Shown here piece after piece: positions 49,108 to 57,482 of a stretch of 64,000 nt of DNA; the first letter of the stretch is position 1, and every line of letters starts with the position of its first letter. The stretch is from Ruminiclostridium papyrosolvens C7 (GTDB taxonomy: Bacteria; Bacillota; Clostridia; Acetivibrionales; DSM-1351): NCBI RefSeq assembly GCF_000421965.1, contig NZ_ATAY01000031.1:152814-216813 (forward strand). The letters run 5' to 3'. The notes beneath the pieces were generated by a model, which was not told the DNA's origin, searched no databases, and saw only the letters and a program-made list of their open reading frames with translations. Made by a program: the position numbers and the translations under genes.

Positions 49108-49506
49108 TCAAGCAAGAAGGAAATCCTTTTGCTGTGAGCTCCTGATTAGTTTGTCGTAGATATTCCAACACAAAAAATTATGGATTTTGCTTGTTTCCTT
49201 TTCACTTTCTTTTGAAATACATACCGCATTAACCATATGAAAAATAGGTTTAAAAACATATTCACTCGATATGGTTACCCTTTTTGGTAACGGAACAAGT
49301 ATTTCCATATCTATCAAAGGTACTCCATTTTGCATTTCTATTGAAAATGTTACCGTCGTTATTGATCCAGATTTTTTTAACCCATTATCTTTAAGAAACT
49401 TTTTAAGCTTTATTATTTCAAAAATGACCTCTTGACTTGTCATTTTTTTTCTTAAAGTAAGGACATTTCTCATTCGATAGTCCTTTTCTACTGCTGATAG
49501 TGCCAT
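49108..49506 (-). CDS. hypothetical protein in the peptide-export locus
   Basis: A 132-residue soluble protein with an AAAGGAG site before the ATG. A helical start is followed by beta-strand-rich sequence (SITTVTFSIEMQNGVPLIDMEILVPLP). The pattern faintly recalls GyrI-like or DUF5085 proteins, but this is not secure. It lies between the 85-residue membrane protein and the exporter and may be an immunity, chaperone or regulatory factor. Confidence 0.6.
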   Translation of the reverse strand: MALSAVEKDYRMRNVLTLRKKMTSQEVIFEIIKLKKFLKDNGLKKSGSITTVTFSIEMQNGVPLIDMEILVPLPKRVTISSEYVFKPIFHMVNAVCISKESEKETSKIHNFLCWNIYDKLIRSSQQKDFLLA

Positions 49507-49533
49507 TTAAATTCTCCTTTGAGTTAAAATACC

Positions 49534-49791
49534 TCATTTGCCAAGTTTATTTAAAGCTCCTATTATTACGTTGATTATTGCAGCAACCAGAAAAATACTG
49601 GAAAGTATAATACCTACAACTGACATCCATCTTTTAGTTGATTTTATACCGAGTATACCCAATATCAGTCCTACAATTGAAACCGGAATCCCTATAATAG
49701 GCAACAACCAAGCCACTGTATCAACTATGCCCAAAATAAATGAAGTACGGGCTTTATCCATACAATCCGGTTCATTATTTGAAAAAGACAA
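49534..49791 (-). CDS. small two-helix membrane protein, candidate immunity protein
   Basis: An 85-residue protein with two hydrophobic segments (about 20-48 and 57-80) separated by a basic turn (KSTKRW). It starts at a TTG about 14 bases after an AGAAGGTGG site; an internal ATG at 49761 is the alternative. It lies 46 bp after the double-glycine peptide gene, where immunity genes are usual. There is no leader motif, so it is unlikely to be exported by the C39 system. The role is inferred. Confidence 0.6.
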   Translation of the reverse strand: MSFSNNEPDCMDKARTSFILGIVDTVAWLLPIIGIPVSIVGLILGILGIKSTKRWMSVVGIILSSIFLVAAIINVIIGALNKLGK

Positions 49792-49837
49792 ACTTACAAT
49801 TTATTCCACCTTCTATTCCTACAAGAATTCATAGCCT

Positions 49838-49993
49838 TTAAAAATAATCTATAATTTTAATAATGCCTAAAATAATAGTTGTAACGCATTGCCTTGGCGA
49901 ATCAATACCACCATCTATGTACATAGCATCTTCATTGTTTAAATCTTCAAATCGATCTGCCTTAATTTCCATACAAACGTTTTTCTTACTCAT
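49838..49993 (-). CDS. double-glycine-leader peptide precursor
   Basis: A 51-residue precursor. The leader ends in the classical LNNEDAMYIDGG motif (residues about 18-29, with hydrophobic residues at -4, -7 and -12). Cleavage after GG would release a 22-residue, hydrophobic, single-Cys peptide (IDSPRQCVTTIILGIIKII followed by DYF). A strong AAGGAGG site is present. It lies between the AgrCA-like pair and the C39 exporter, so it could be a signal peptide, a bacteriocin or both. The frame extending further upstream has no start site. Confidence 0.85.
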   Translation of the reverse strand: MSKKNVCMEIKADRFEDLNNEDAMYIDGGIDSPRQCVTTIILGIIKIIDYF

Positions 49994-50002
49994 AAAAACC
50001 CT

Positions 50003-50054
50003 CCTTAAAAAAAACTGTATTTGGCAATGACTTAACTTCAACCAAATACAGTTT
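50003..50054 (-). terminator. terminator hairpin in the leader of the double-glycine peptide gene
   Basis: A 13-bp perfect stem, AAACTGTATTTGG/CCAAATACAGTTT (50012-50024 with 50042-50054), with a 17-nt loop. On the minus strand it is followed by eight U residues and then, at once, the AAGGAGG of the peptide gene. Any transcript of that gene must pass this terminator, which suggests attenuation or read-through control. Confidence 0.8.
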
Positions 50055-50223
50055 ATTATATTTACAGTTATATTCAATATTTTTTGCACAACATGTCTGT
50101 ATAATGACATAAAATGTATATAATCATATTTTTATATTAAGTAATATTTCCAACTTGAATACTTTGTTTTCACAAATGGTGCTCAGGCTGCCACCGTATT
50201 TTTCTACGCTATCATTGATATTT

Positions 50224-51447
50224 TTAAGTCCGAAACCGTGATGTTCCTTGTTTTGTAGTTTCAATCTCTTTTCCTGTAATTTTTATATCCTTATCAACTG
50301 AATTTTCAATTAGAATAAACAAGCATTTACCTTGAATGTATGTACAAACTTTGATAAACCGCTCAGAATCATTGGATTTCACAGCTGCTTCTATGGCATT
50401 ATCCAGAGCATTTGAAAAAATTGTACTTATATCAAAGGGATTTATAAAGTTCTCCCTTGGCAATATCCCGGAAAACTCGAATTTTATTCCCAATCTATGT
50501 GCCATCTTGTTCTTTTCGTTTAATATTGCATCTGTGATACTATTACCGCTGCTTATTTCAAGGTCAAGTCCACGCATAGTATCCTCAATTTCGTCAAGGA
50601 GCTCCTTTGCTTCATTGATATCATTATTTTCAATCAGAGTCCTAATCAATCTCAGGTGATTTTTCATATCATGCTTTAGCTTCCTGGTTTCCTGGTTTTT
50701 ACTCATTATCTGTTCGTAATGATTGAACTGGGTTCGCAGCTGAGCTTCAGACATTTCATTGAGATGTTTATATTTTTTATTAAGAATCATCTTATCAATT
50801 AAAATCATTACTATTACGTTGTATATTATAGTACATAAAGATGCAATAAGCAGAAATGCAGAGGTATTTACCGGTATATTTACAAAATTCCTTACTCCCC
50901 AGTCAAGAATTGTGATTGTAGCAAAACTGAAGGCAGGAAGCATGATTAGAATTAAGGTCTGCACAGATGAAAGTATGTTTATTTTTAATGTTGTGTTAGT
51001 AGCAAAGTTCCTCATGAGAATATATACAAGAATAACTAATATAATTTTGATTATAGTAACCCATATTCCTCTTATACCTCCGGATAATGTGCTAAAAAAC
51101 AAATTATAGTTAAATCCCATGTTTGTAAAGGAGATAATAAAAATATCTACAACATAGTTAAGGCAAACCGCTGTGCAAAATGCAAATATTTTGTGTGCAA
51201 AGTTCCCTTTAAAAGCAATAAAAACAAAAATGAGTACAAATAAAGAAGTGATGAAATCAACTAAAAACACAATAGGAAAAATAATTTTAGCAACTTTAAG
51301 TAATCCGTATATAACAAAATATAATATTACATTTTTTTTGGCTCTTTCGGTAAAGTCTAAAAATATTGAAATCATAAAAACGAAAATCAATATTTCAAAT
51401 ATACTTGAAATCAAGTCAATTAGGCTGTTTCCCAAAATTCCTAGCAT
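50224..51447 (-). CDS. AgrC-like sensor histidine kinase, C-terminus lost by frameshift
   Basis: A 407-residue product with about six N-terminal membrane helices (to about 215) and a cytoplasmic GHKL kinase region: H box KLKHDMKNHLRLI and N box IFSNALDNAIEAA. It ends abnormally in KQGTSRFRT. Dropping one T from the 50251-50254 run (an A-run on the coding strand) gives the expected NKEHHGFGLKNI and a normal end at 50124. As written, the G2 ATP-binding box is lost. It overlaps the agrA-like gene by a few bases and is co-expressed with it. Confidence 0.85.
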   Translation of the reverse strand: MLGILGNSLIDLISSIFEILIFVFMISIFLDFTERAKKNVILYFVIYGLLKVAKIIFPIVFLVDFITSLFVLIFVFIAFKGNFAHKIFAFCTAVCLNYVVDIFIISFTNMGFNYNLFFSTLSGGIRGIWVTIIKIILVILVYILMRNFATNTTLKINILSSVQTLILIMLPAFSFATITILDWGVRNFVNIPVNTSAFLLIASLCTIIYNVIVMILIDKMILNKKYKHLNEMSEAQLRTQFNHYEQIMSKNQETRKLKHDMKNHLRLIRTLIENNDINEAKELLDEIEDTMRGLDLEISSGNSITDAILNEKNKMAHRLGIKFEFSGILPRENFINPFDISTIFSNALDNAIEAAVKSNDSERFIKVCTYIQGKCLFILIENSVDKDIKITGKEIETTKQGTSRFRT

Positions 51448-52145
51448 TTTATATTTCCTTTCATAAACGCCTTGAAAGCCTCCTTGAATGAATTAATCTT
51501 TAGTCTGCTTATTAAAACCTTCTGGCTATTGGTCAAAATAATCTCATTATTTGAAAATTCGCAAACATGCTCAAGATTTACAAGATAACCCTTATGACAT
51601 CTGAAAAACTGCTTGTTTCGGAGAGAGGCTTCTATTTGATTCATTTTCCCCAAAATCGTAATTGTTCCGTTTTTTGAATGAATATCAATTTTTCTCCCGT
51701 TACACTCAAAGTAGTAAATATCCTCTATTTGAATTCTGAAAGTATGATTGTTACATACGGCTTCAAAATGTGTAGTTTTCCGGTCTATTACTTCATTTAT
51801 GGCATTTTTGAGAATACTGTTGACTTTGTCTGTATCAATGGGTTTTACAATATAGTTGTACGGCTTGACCTGAAAAGAATCAAAAACCATTTCCTTGTGA
51901 GATGTAAGAAATATAATCATTCCCTCATAGCCACCTTTGCGAAGCTCGCTGGCTGTTTCAATACCATTTATTCCGCTCATTTCAATATCCAGTAATACAA
52001 TATCGTTATATAGATACTTACTGTCAAGCAAATTCTCTCCACAATCAAAGGAAAGTACTTCTATATCAGGCCTTATGCCTTTTATGTTAGCGGCTAAGGT
52101 TCCAGTAATCTGGTTTTCATCATCGCAAAGGGAAATTCGTATCAT
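51441..52145 (-). CDS. AgrA-like LytTR response regulator
   Basis: A 234-residue regulator: a receiver domain (ISLCDDENQ, phospho-Asp in DIVLLDIEMSG, Lys in NYIVKPI), then a LytTR DNA-binding domain (YYFECNGRKIDIHSKN, FFRCHKGYLVNLEHV, ILTNSQKVLISR). Such regulators control peptide quorum-sensing and bacteriocin genes. It pairs with the downstream kinase. AGGTGA lies before the ATG, and a candidate promoter is at 52175-52203. Confidence 0.93.
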   Translation of the reverse strand: MIRISLCDDENQITGTLAANIKGIRPDIEVLSFDCGENLLDSKYLYNDIVLLDIEMSGINGIETASELRKGGYEGMIIFLTSHKEMVFDSFQVKPYNYIVKPIDTDKVNSILKNAINEVIDRKTTHFEAVCNNHTFRIQIEDIYYFECNGRKIDIHSKNGTITILGKMNQIEASLRNKQFFRCHKGYLVNLEHVCEFSNNEIILTNSQKVLISRLKINSFKEAFKAFMKGNIKC

Positions 52146-52174
52146 TCAATCACCTGCAAAAAAATATTATGTAT

Positions 52175-52203
52175 ATTGTACCATAATTTTCTAATATTCT
52201 GAA
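52175..52203 (-). promoter_or_regulatory. candidate promoter of the agrA-like gene
   Basis: On the minus strand, TTCAGA (52198-52203), a 17-bp spacer and TACAAT (52175-52180). The -35 is weak, so activation is possible. It lies in the 88-bp gap after the SecA paralogue. Confidence 0.4.
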
Positions 52204-52233
52204 TATTTTTTATATCAGAAGATTAAGATGCAT

Positions 52234-54543
52234 TTATAATCTGCTGAAAATCGAGAAATTTTTTACTTTAATACTGTCATTAATTATATAAGTCCAGGTA
52301 GCCGAAGGGGTTTGCAAGCCCTTATCAGCCAGCTCACTGTCATTCATGGAAAAGTCCGTATTTTCAAGAGTATGGAGTATTTTCTCATCTACTTCTTCCC
52401 TGAGTTGTTCAAATTTATTAATACTAAGCCTGTTAAACTCGTCCACAGGGTCTTTTCTGCCCGCCGACACCAGATTTATTCCTTCCTTTATGTTTTCGCA
52501 GTATTCAAGAAAGTCATACCAGACCTCGTCCATACAGTTAAGAGATATTTTTCTCTGAATTTCATCAACTCTGTCTTTTCCATACTTACTGCACAGCTCG
52601 TTATACAGCTCATTTTTTTCAATGGACAAAATCCCCGGGACATTGCAGGACAAAACTTCAAACCTGCTTTTAAAAAATGTCCTTCTTTGCCATTCAAGGA
52701 GATACGAGTATCTTCCCAATGTTTTTCTTATCTCGAAATTCTGACCGTTGACTACTCTCTGTATATGACCTATCAATGACAAAAGCTTACTGTCATCAAT
52801 CCTTTCCTCCTGTCTGAAGCCTAAATATTTGGATGGGATAACCTTTTTTAAACCGAATTGGACTAGTAAATCGTCTTCCAGACTTATGAAAAAGCGTGAA
52901 GAGCCGGGATCACCCTGCCTGCCTGCCCTGCCCCTCAGCTGATTATCTATCCTGACACACTCATTTCTGCTGATACCTATAACATAAAGGCCTCCCAATT
53001 CCAAAACCATTTTTCTTTCTTCGGGAGAGTCCTCTCCGCCCAACTTTATGTCTACTCCACGCCCTGCCATATTGGTAGAAACGGTAACAGCTCCAAACCT
53101 TCCGGCAAGTGCGATTATTTTAGCTTCCTCTTCGTCATTCTTTGCATTTAATACAACACATTCTATTCCTTGTTGTTTAAGCATAGCTGCCAGCATCTCG
53201 GATTCCTTTATGCTGGAAGTCCCTATAAGTACAGGACGGCCAATGTTATGAGAGGTACATACCTCTTTGACTACAGCATTGTATTTTGCTTCTTTATGGG
53301 TAAAAACATAATCATCGTAATCAATGCGAATACATTTTTTATTTGGCAGGACAACATATACATCATGTTTATATGTACTCCTGAATTCATCCTCAGACGA
53401 CTTTGCCGTTGCCGTCATCCCTGAAATTTCAGGATATAAGCTTATGAAATTCTGAATTGATATTTTCCCAAGTATTCTATTACTGGCTGTGCATTTAATT
53501 CCGTGAAGAGCTTCCAAGGCCATCTGCAGACCATAATCCCATTTTCTTCTGTCCGCAACTCTCCCGGTAAATTCATCAATAATTTCAATCTGTCCGTCTT
53601 TTAAAATATAATCAATATCTTGTTTTAAAAGGACTTTTGCATGAAGAAGGTTGTTTATATCCGTGAGCGTTTCTACATTCCTACGGCTGTACAGATTTCC
53701 GCAGCCAAGGTAATTTTCGACTACAGAACTTCCTTTCTCAGTTAAATAAACATTTCTGCTGTTCTCATCAGTCATATAATCTATATTTCGCCTCAATAAC
53801 CCTACCAGTTCTAAAAGTCGGTTATCTATTTGGTGTTGAGTTCCAATACTCCCTGCTATAACCAGAGGTGTTCTGGCTTCATCAATAAGAATAGCGTCCG
53901 CCTCGTCAACAATAACACAGTTGAACGGCCTATGTACGATTTCATTTTTGTCATAGACTATTGAATCCCTTAAATAATCAAAACCTGCTTCTTTTGGCGT
54001 AACATAAGTTATATCTGCCAAATATGCATTCCTTCTTTGAAGCCTGTCCATACTTTCCTGAATATATGACGCTTTTAATCCCCAAAACTCATATATTCCC
54101 TGCATCCATTGGGCATCTCTTTTAGCAAGGTAATCGTTAAATGTAAAGACATGAACACCCTTTCCCATAAGGGCATTTAAAACTGCCGGAAAAACTGCCG
54201 CAAGGGTTTTTCCCTCTCCTGTTGGCAGTTCTGCAATTTTCCCAAAGTATAGTGCTATTCCCGTCAATAGTTGTGAATCGTACGGGTCAACGCATAACAC
54301 TCGCCTGCATATCTCCTTCGTAATTGCATAACATTCAGTCATGTATTCATTAACAAATCGCTCATTGTCACGAATATTGGAGTTATTGTTATTATCAAGA
54401 TACTGGAAATAGTTTTTTTTAAAATTATTAATTAATTGCTTCAACTCAGAATCAGAAAGTATAGTAAAGTCTTTTTCGTTTATTATGTTGACCAGCACTT
54501 TGTACTGTGCCGGCTTTATACCTTTTTTTCTTTTTAAAAACAT
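52234..54543 (-). CDS. SecA paralogue (accessory SecA/SecA2-like ATPase)
   Basis: The 769-residue translocase ATPase is shorter than housekeeping SecA (about 830-900). Walker A reads AELPTGEGKTL, the DEAD box VDEADAILIDEARTPLVIAG, the preprotein-binding region MTATAKSSEDEF, and the helicase end LRGRAGRQGDPGSSRFFISLEDDL. There is no C-terminal zinc motif. Several conserved positions differ from canonical SecA, as in SecA2 proteins. It lies 20 bp after galK, with a GGAGG site, upstream of the AgrA-like gene. No SecY2 or Asp genes are seen. The cargo is unknown. Confidence 0.88.
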   Translation of the reverse strand: MFLKRKKGIKPAQYKVLVNIINEKDFTILSDSELKQLINNFKKNYFQYLDNNNNSNIRDNERFVNEYMTECYAITKEICRRVLCVDPYDSQLLTGIALYFGKIAELPTGEGKTLAAVFPAVLNALMGKGVHVFTFNDYLAKRDAQWMQGIYEFWGLKASYIQESMDRLQRRNAYLADITYVTPKEAGFDYLRDSIVYDKNEIVHRPFNCVIVDEADAILIDEARTPLVIAGSIGTQHQIDNRLLELVGLLRRNIDYMTDENSRNVYLTEKGSSVVENYLGCGNLYSRRNVETLTDINNLLHAKVLLKQDIDYILKDGQIEIIDEFTGRVADRRKWDYGLQMALEALHGIKCTASNRILGKISIQNFISLYPEISGMTATAKSSEDEFRSTYKHDVYVVLPNKKCIRIDYDDYVFTHKEAKYNAVVKEVCTSHNIGRPVLIGTSSIKESEMLAAMLKQQGIECVVLNAKNDEEEAKIIALAGRFGAVTVSTNMAGRGVDIKLGGEDSPEERKMVLELGGLYVIGISRNECVRIDNQLRGRAGRQGDPGSSRFFISLEDDLLVQFGLKKVIPSKYLGFRQEERIDDSKLLSLIGHIQRVVNGQNFEIRKTLGRYSYLLEWQRRTFFKSRFEVLSCNVPGILSIEKNELYNELCSKYGKDRVDEIQRKISLNCMDEVWYDFLEYCENIKEGINLVSAGRKDPVDEFNRLSINKFEQLREEVDEKILHTLENTDFSMNDSELADKGLQTPSATWTYIINDSIKVKNFSIFSRL

Positions 54544-54563
54544 AAAATGCCTCCATTAATGCT

Positions 54564-55757
54564 TTAAGGAGTTATCTCTCTTGCACCGTCACTTATCTCA
54601 CTTATATAGAATTCAGGAGTCAGGCCTGTCCGGTCTTTGTATTTCCTGCCAACCTGATTTATAAAAAGTTCAACCTTATCTTCACGTACTATATTTACAG
54701 TGCAGCCTCCAAAGCCAGCTCCTGTCATTCTTGCACCAATAACACCTTCAACCTTTAAGGCCTCTGCTGTCATAATATCAAGCTCCCTGCCCGTAACTTC
54801 ATATAAATCTCTGATTGAATTATTTGCCTCCACCAAGAGCCTTCCCAGTTCACCAATATCATTTTTCTGCAAAGCATCTGCAGCTTTCAGCACTCTGGCA
54901 TTTTCACCAATGACGTGAGTTACCCTTTTTCTGACTACTTCATTTTTTATTTTTGACTTATATTGTTCAAATTCACCGGTTGTTATATCACACAGGTTGT
55001 TTTTGTCAGGCATGTATTGCCTTAGTATTCTTAAACCCTCGGCACATTCAATGACTCGTTCATTATATTTTGATTCTCCGAGTGCACGCTTTTTCTTTGT
55101 ATTCCCAAGGACAATCCGGTATCCATCCAGCTTCAGCGGTAAATACTTATATTTTAAAGCCCCACAGTCCAGCAGGATTGCATGATCCTTTCTTCCCATG
55201 GCAGAAGCAAACTGATCCATGATTCCACAGCTGACCCCACAGAATTCATTTTCGGTCTTTTGACCCAGTACCGCCATTTCCACCATATCTACATCCTTAT
55301 TTATACCATTTGCCTCGTTGCCCAGGGTCACCAGAGTAACTGCCGTAACCAGTTCTATTGCAGCAGATGAAGAAAGTCCCGAACCGAGAGGTACCGTGTC
55401 ATGGAACAGCATATCTACCCCTGTGAGGCTGTAGCCTGCTTTCTGAAGCATATATGCCACTCCTGCCTGATAATTCCCCCATTTCAATCCTTTTGCACTC
55501 TCAAGGTCATCCAGACTTATCTCGACCCTATCCGGCAAATCGGTTGCCGCAAGACCCAGAACATTATTTCGGTTTGGCCTTGCTATTACGGTTGAATCAA
55601 GACTTAATGCTGCCGGAAGTACATATCCTCCGCAATAGTCAATATGTTCTCCGATAAGATTTACCCTACCGGGAGCGGAAAAAATTCGTAAATCCTCTTT
55701 TTCTCCTCCGTAAACTCGGCAGAACTTATCTTTCAGTTCATCATAGTTCTTGTTCAT
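54564..55757 (-). CDS. galK: galactokinase
   Basis: A 397-residue GHMP kinase phosphorylating galactose at C1 in the Leloir pathway. Motifs: SAPGRVNLIGEHIDYCGGYVLPAA (signature), LGSGLSSSAAIELV (ATP loop), CGVSCGIMDQFASA and MTGAGFGGC. The ATG overlaps the galT stop by 4 bp, so the two are coupled. Confidence 0.96.
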   Translation of the reverse strand: MNKNYDELKDKFCRVYGGEKEDLRIFSAPGRVNLIGEHIDYCGGYVLPAALSLDSTVIARPNRNNVLGLAATDLPDRVEISLDDLESAKGLKWGNYQAGVAYMLQKAGYSLTGVDMLFHDTVPLGSGLSSSAAIELVTAVTLVTLGNEANGINKDVDMVEMAVLGQKTENEFCGVSCGIMDQFASAMGRKDHAILLDCGALKYKYLPLKLDGYRIVLGNTKKKRALGESKYNERVIECAEGLRILRQYMPDKNNLCDITTGEFEQYKSKIKNEVVRKRVTHVIGENARVLKAADALQKNDIGELGRLLVEANNSIRDLYEVTGRELDIMTAEALKVEGVIGARMTGAGFGGCTVNIVREDKVELFINQVGRKYKDRTGLTPEFYISEISDGAREITP

Positions 55758-57307
55758 ATATTAAGCTCCAATCCCATTGATTCTAAAAATATATTAAATG
55801 ATTTCAATCCCTTTTCATCCTGTTTAAACACTCCCGAATGCTCCAGACAAATTTCAAATTTCTTACCAATTTCATTCTTAAGCACCCGGTCAGCGACATC
55901 ATGGGGCATAGATGTCCCATACTTTAAAATAAGCTGCTCAATCCAGTCTTTGTGTTTGAAAAGAACATTGTCACTATCGTCTATAATGTCTGTATCCGAA
56001 TTGCCCACCAGAATTTCTTTTATCTTAATGATTTCATTTTCCAGTCTTCCCGGCAGTATTGCAAGACCCATTACCTCAATTAATCCGATATTCTCTTTCT
56101 TTATATGATGGATTTCCTTATGGGGATGAAAAATACCATCGGGATGTTCCGGTGTAGTTCGGTTGTTTCTCAATACTAAATCAAGCTCATATCTACCCGA
56201 TTCATTTATTCTTGCAATAGGAGTTATTGTATTATGAGGAATCCTGCCCTCCTCAGTGTCCGTATATGCTAAAACATCTACACTTTCGTCACTATAGCCT
56301 TTCCAACAGGTCAGAACATAATCAGAAAACTCAACTAATTCATCTATGCTCTCGCAGGATAAACGGATAACAGACAGAGGCCATTTTACTAAACCAATGT
56401 CTACATTTTTTAATTTATCTGATTTATATTTTGCAGTTATAGGCGCCTTTTGCATTGGAAACAGATAATTTCCACCCTGAAAATGGTTATGGCTTAATAT
56501 GGAGCCTCCAACAATAGGCAGGTCTGCATTTGAGCCGCAAAGGTAATGAGGAAACTGTCTGACAAATTCCAACAACAATTGGAAGGTCATTTTTGAAATA
56601 ACCATAGGCTCATGTTTTTCACTTAAAACTATACAATGCTCATTGTAATAAACATATGGAGAGTACTGCAAATACCATTGCTCTCCGCAAAGGGTCACCG
56701 GTATAAGCCTATGAGTCTGTCTTGGAGGAAAATTAATCCTCCCTGCATATCCTATATTGTCTATACATAACATGCACTCAGGATAATTGCTTTTGGGCTG
56801 AAGCCTTTCCATAGCAATGGTTTTTGGGTCCTTTTCCGGCTTAGTGAGATTAATGGTAATTTCCAGCTTTCCATATTTTGATTCGTTAACCCATTTTATG
56901 TTCTTTGCTACCTGTGACGTTCTTATATAATTTGATACAAGGCATAAATCATAAAAATAATCGGTTGCAGCTTTTATAGACTGTTTTTCAGCCAAATCCG
57001 TAAAATTTGTTATTATTTCAGACTCTCTGGGCATCATTGTCCCCATTATTTCAGTATCAAAAAGTTCACGGCAGACGTAGATGTCTTTATCAAAAATTCC
57101 TGCCTCACCTGCATAATCCACTATTTTTTCAAGTATTTCACAGGGATATGTCATATATTCATCCGGTATTTCACCGCAGAATGGCTCTTTGAGCTTTAGT
57201 AACTCCAGAAGCTTATTTCTGGCAATAATTTTATCTAATTTATCTATCATTCCATGTCTTTCACCGAATTGAAGAAGCCGCTCAATCTCATAAGCAGGAT
57301 TAATCAA
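55754..57307 (-). CDS. galT: UDP-glucose-hexose-1-phosphate uridylyltransferase, class II
   Basis: A 517-residue enzyme of the Gram-positive type (longer than the E. coli form), exchanging UMP between UDP-glucose and galactose-1-phosphate. The family motif GGSILSHNHFQGG is present, with HTITPIARI and the C-terminal HKDWI region. The TTG start at 57307 has GGGGG eight bases upstream. It is the first gene of a galT-galK-secA-like run. No galE is in the window. Confidence 0.94.
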   Translation of the reverse strand: MINPAYEIERLLQFGERHGMIDKLDKIIARNKLLELLKLKEPFCGEIPDEYMTYPCEILEKIVDYAGEAGIFDKDIYVCRELFDTEIMGTMMPRESEIITNFTDLAEKQSIKAATDYFYDLCLVSNYIRTSQVAKNIKWVNESKYGKLEITINLTKPEKDPKTIAMERLQPKSNYPECMLCIDNIGYAGRINFPPRQTHRLIPVTLCGEQWYLQYSPYVYYNEHCIVLSEKHEPMVISKMTFQLLLEFVRQFPHYLCGSNADLPIVGGSILSHNHFQGGNYLFPMQKAPITAKYKSDKLKNVDIGLVKWPLSVIRLSCESIDELVEFSDYVLTCWKGYSDESVDVLAYTDTEEGRIPHNTITPIARINESGRYELDLVLRNNRTTPEHPDGIFHPHKEIHHIKKENIGLIEVMGLAILPGRLENEIIKIKEILVGNSDTDIIDDSDNVLFKHKDWIEQLILKYGTSMPHDVADRVLKNEIGKKFEICLEHSGVFKQDEKGLKSFNIFLESMGLELNI

Positions 57308-57413
57308 TGCTCTGCCCCCTTTTGCTCGTCAGTTACTTCAAAGAAAATGTACATTCTGATTATTTATTTTATTATATATCACTATATCGCTGTTTTATAG
57401 AATTATTTTCATA

Positions 57414-57475
57414 AAAAAAGCATAAAACCGTAACAACTGCACTATGCAGAATTTTACCGGCTTTATGCTTTTTAA
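57414..57475 (-). terminator. terminator of fabV
   Basis: AAAAGCATAAA pairs with TTTATGCTTTT (57416-57426 with 57461-57471), with an inner ACCG/CCGG-type match. It lies between the fabV stop and the galT start. Confidence 0.7.
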
Positions 57476-57482
57476 TAATAGT

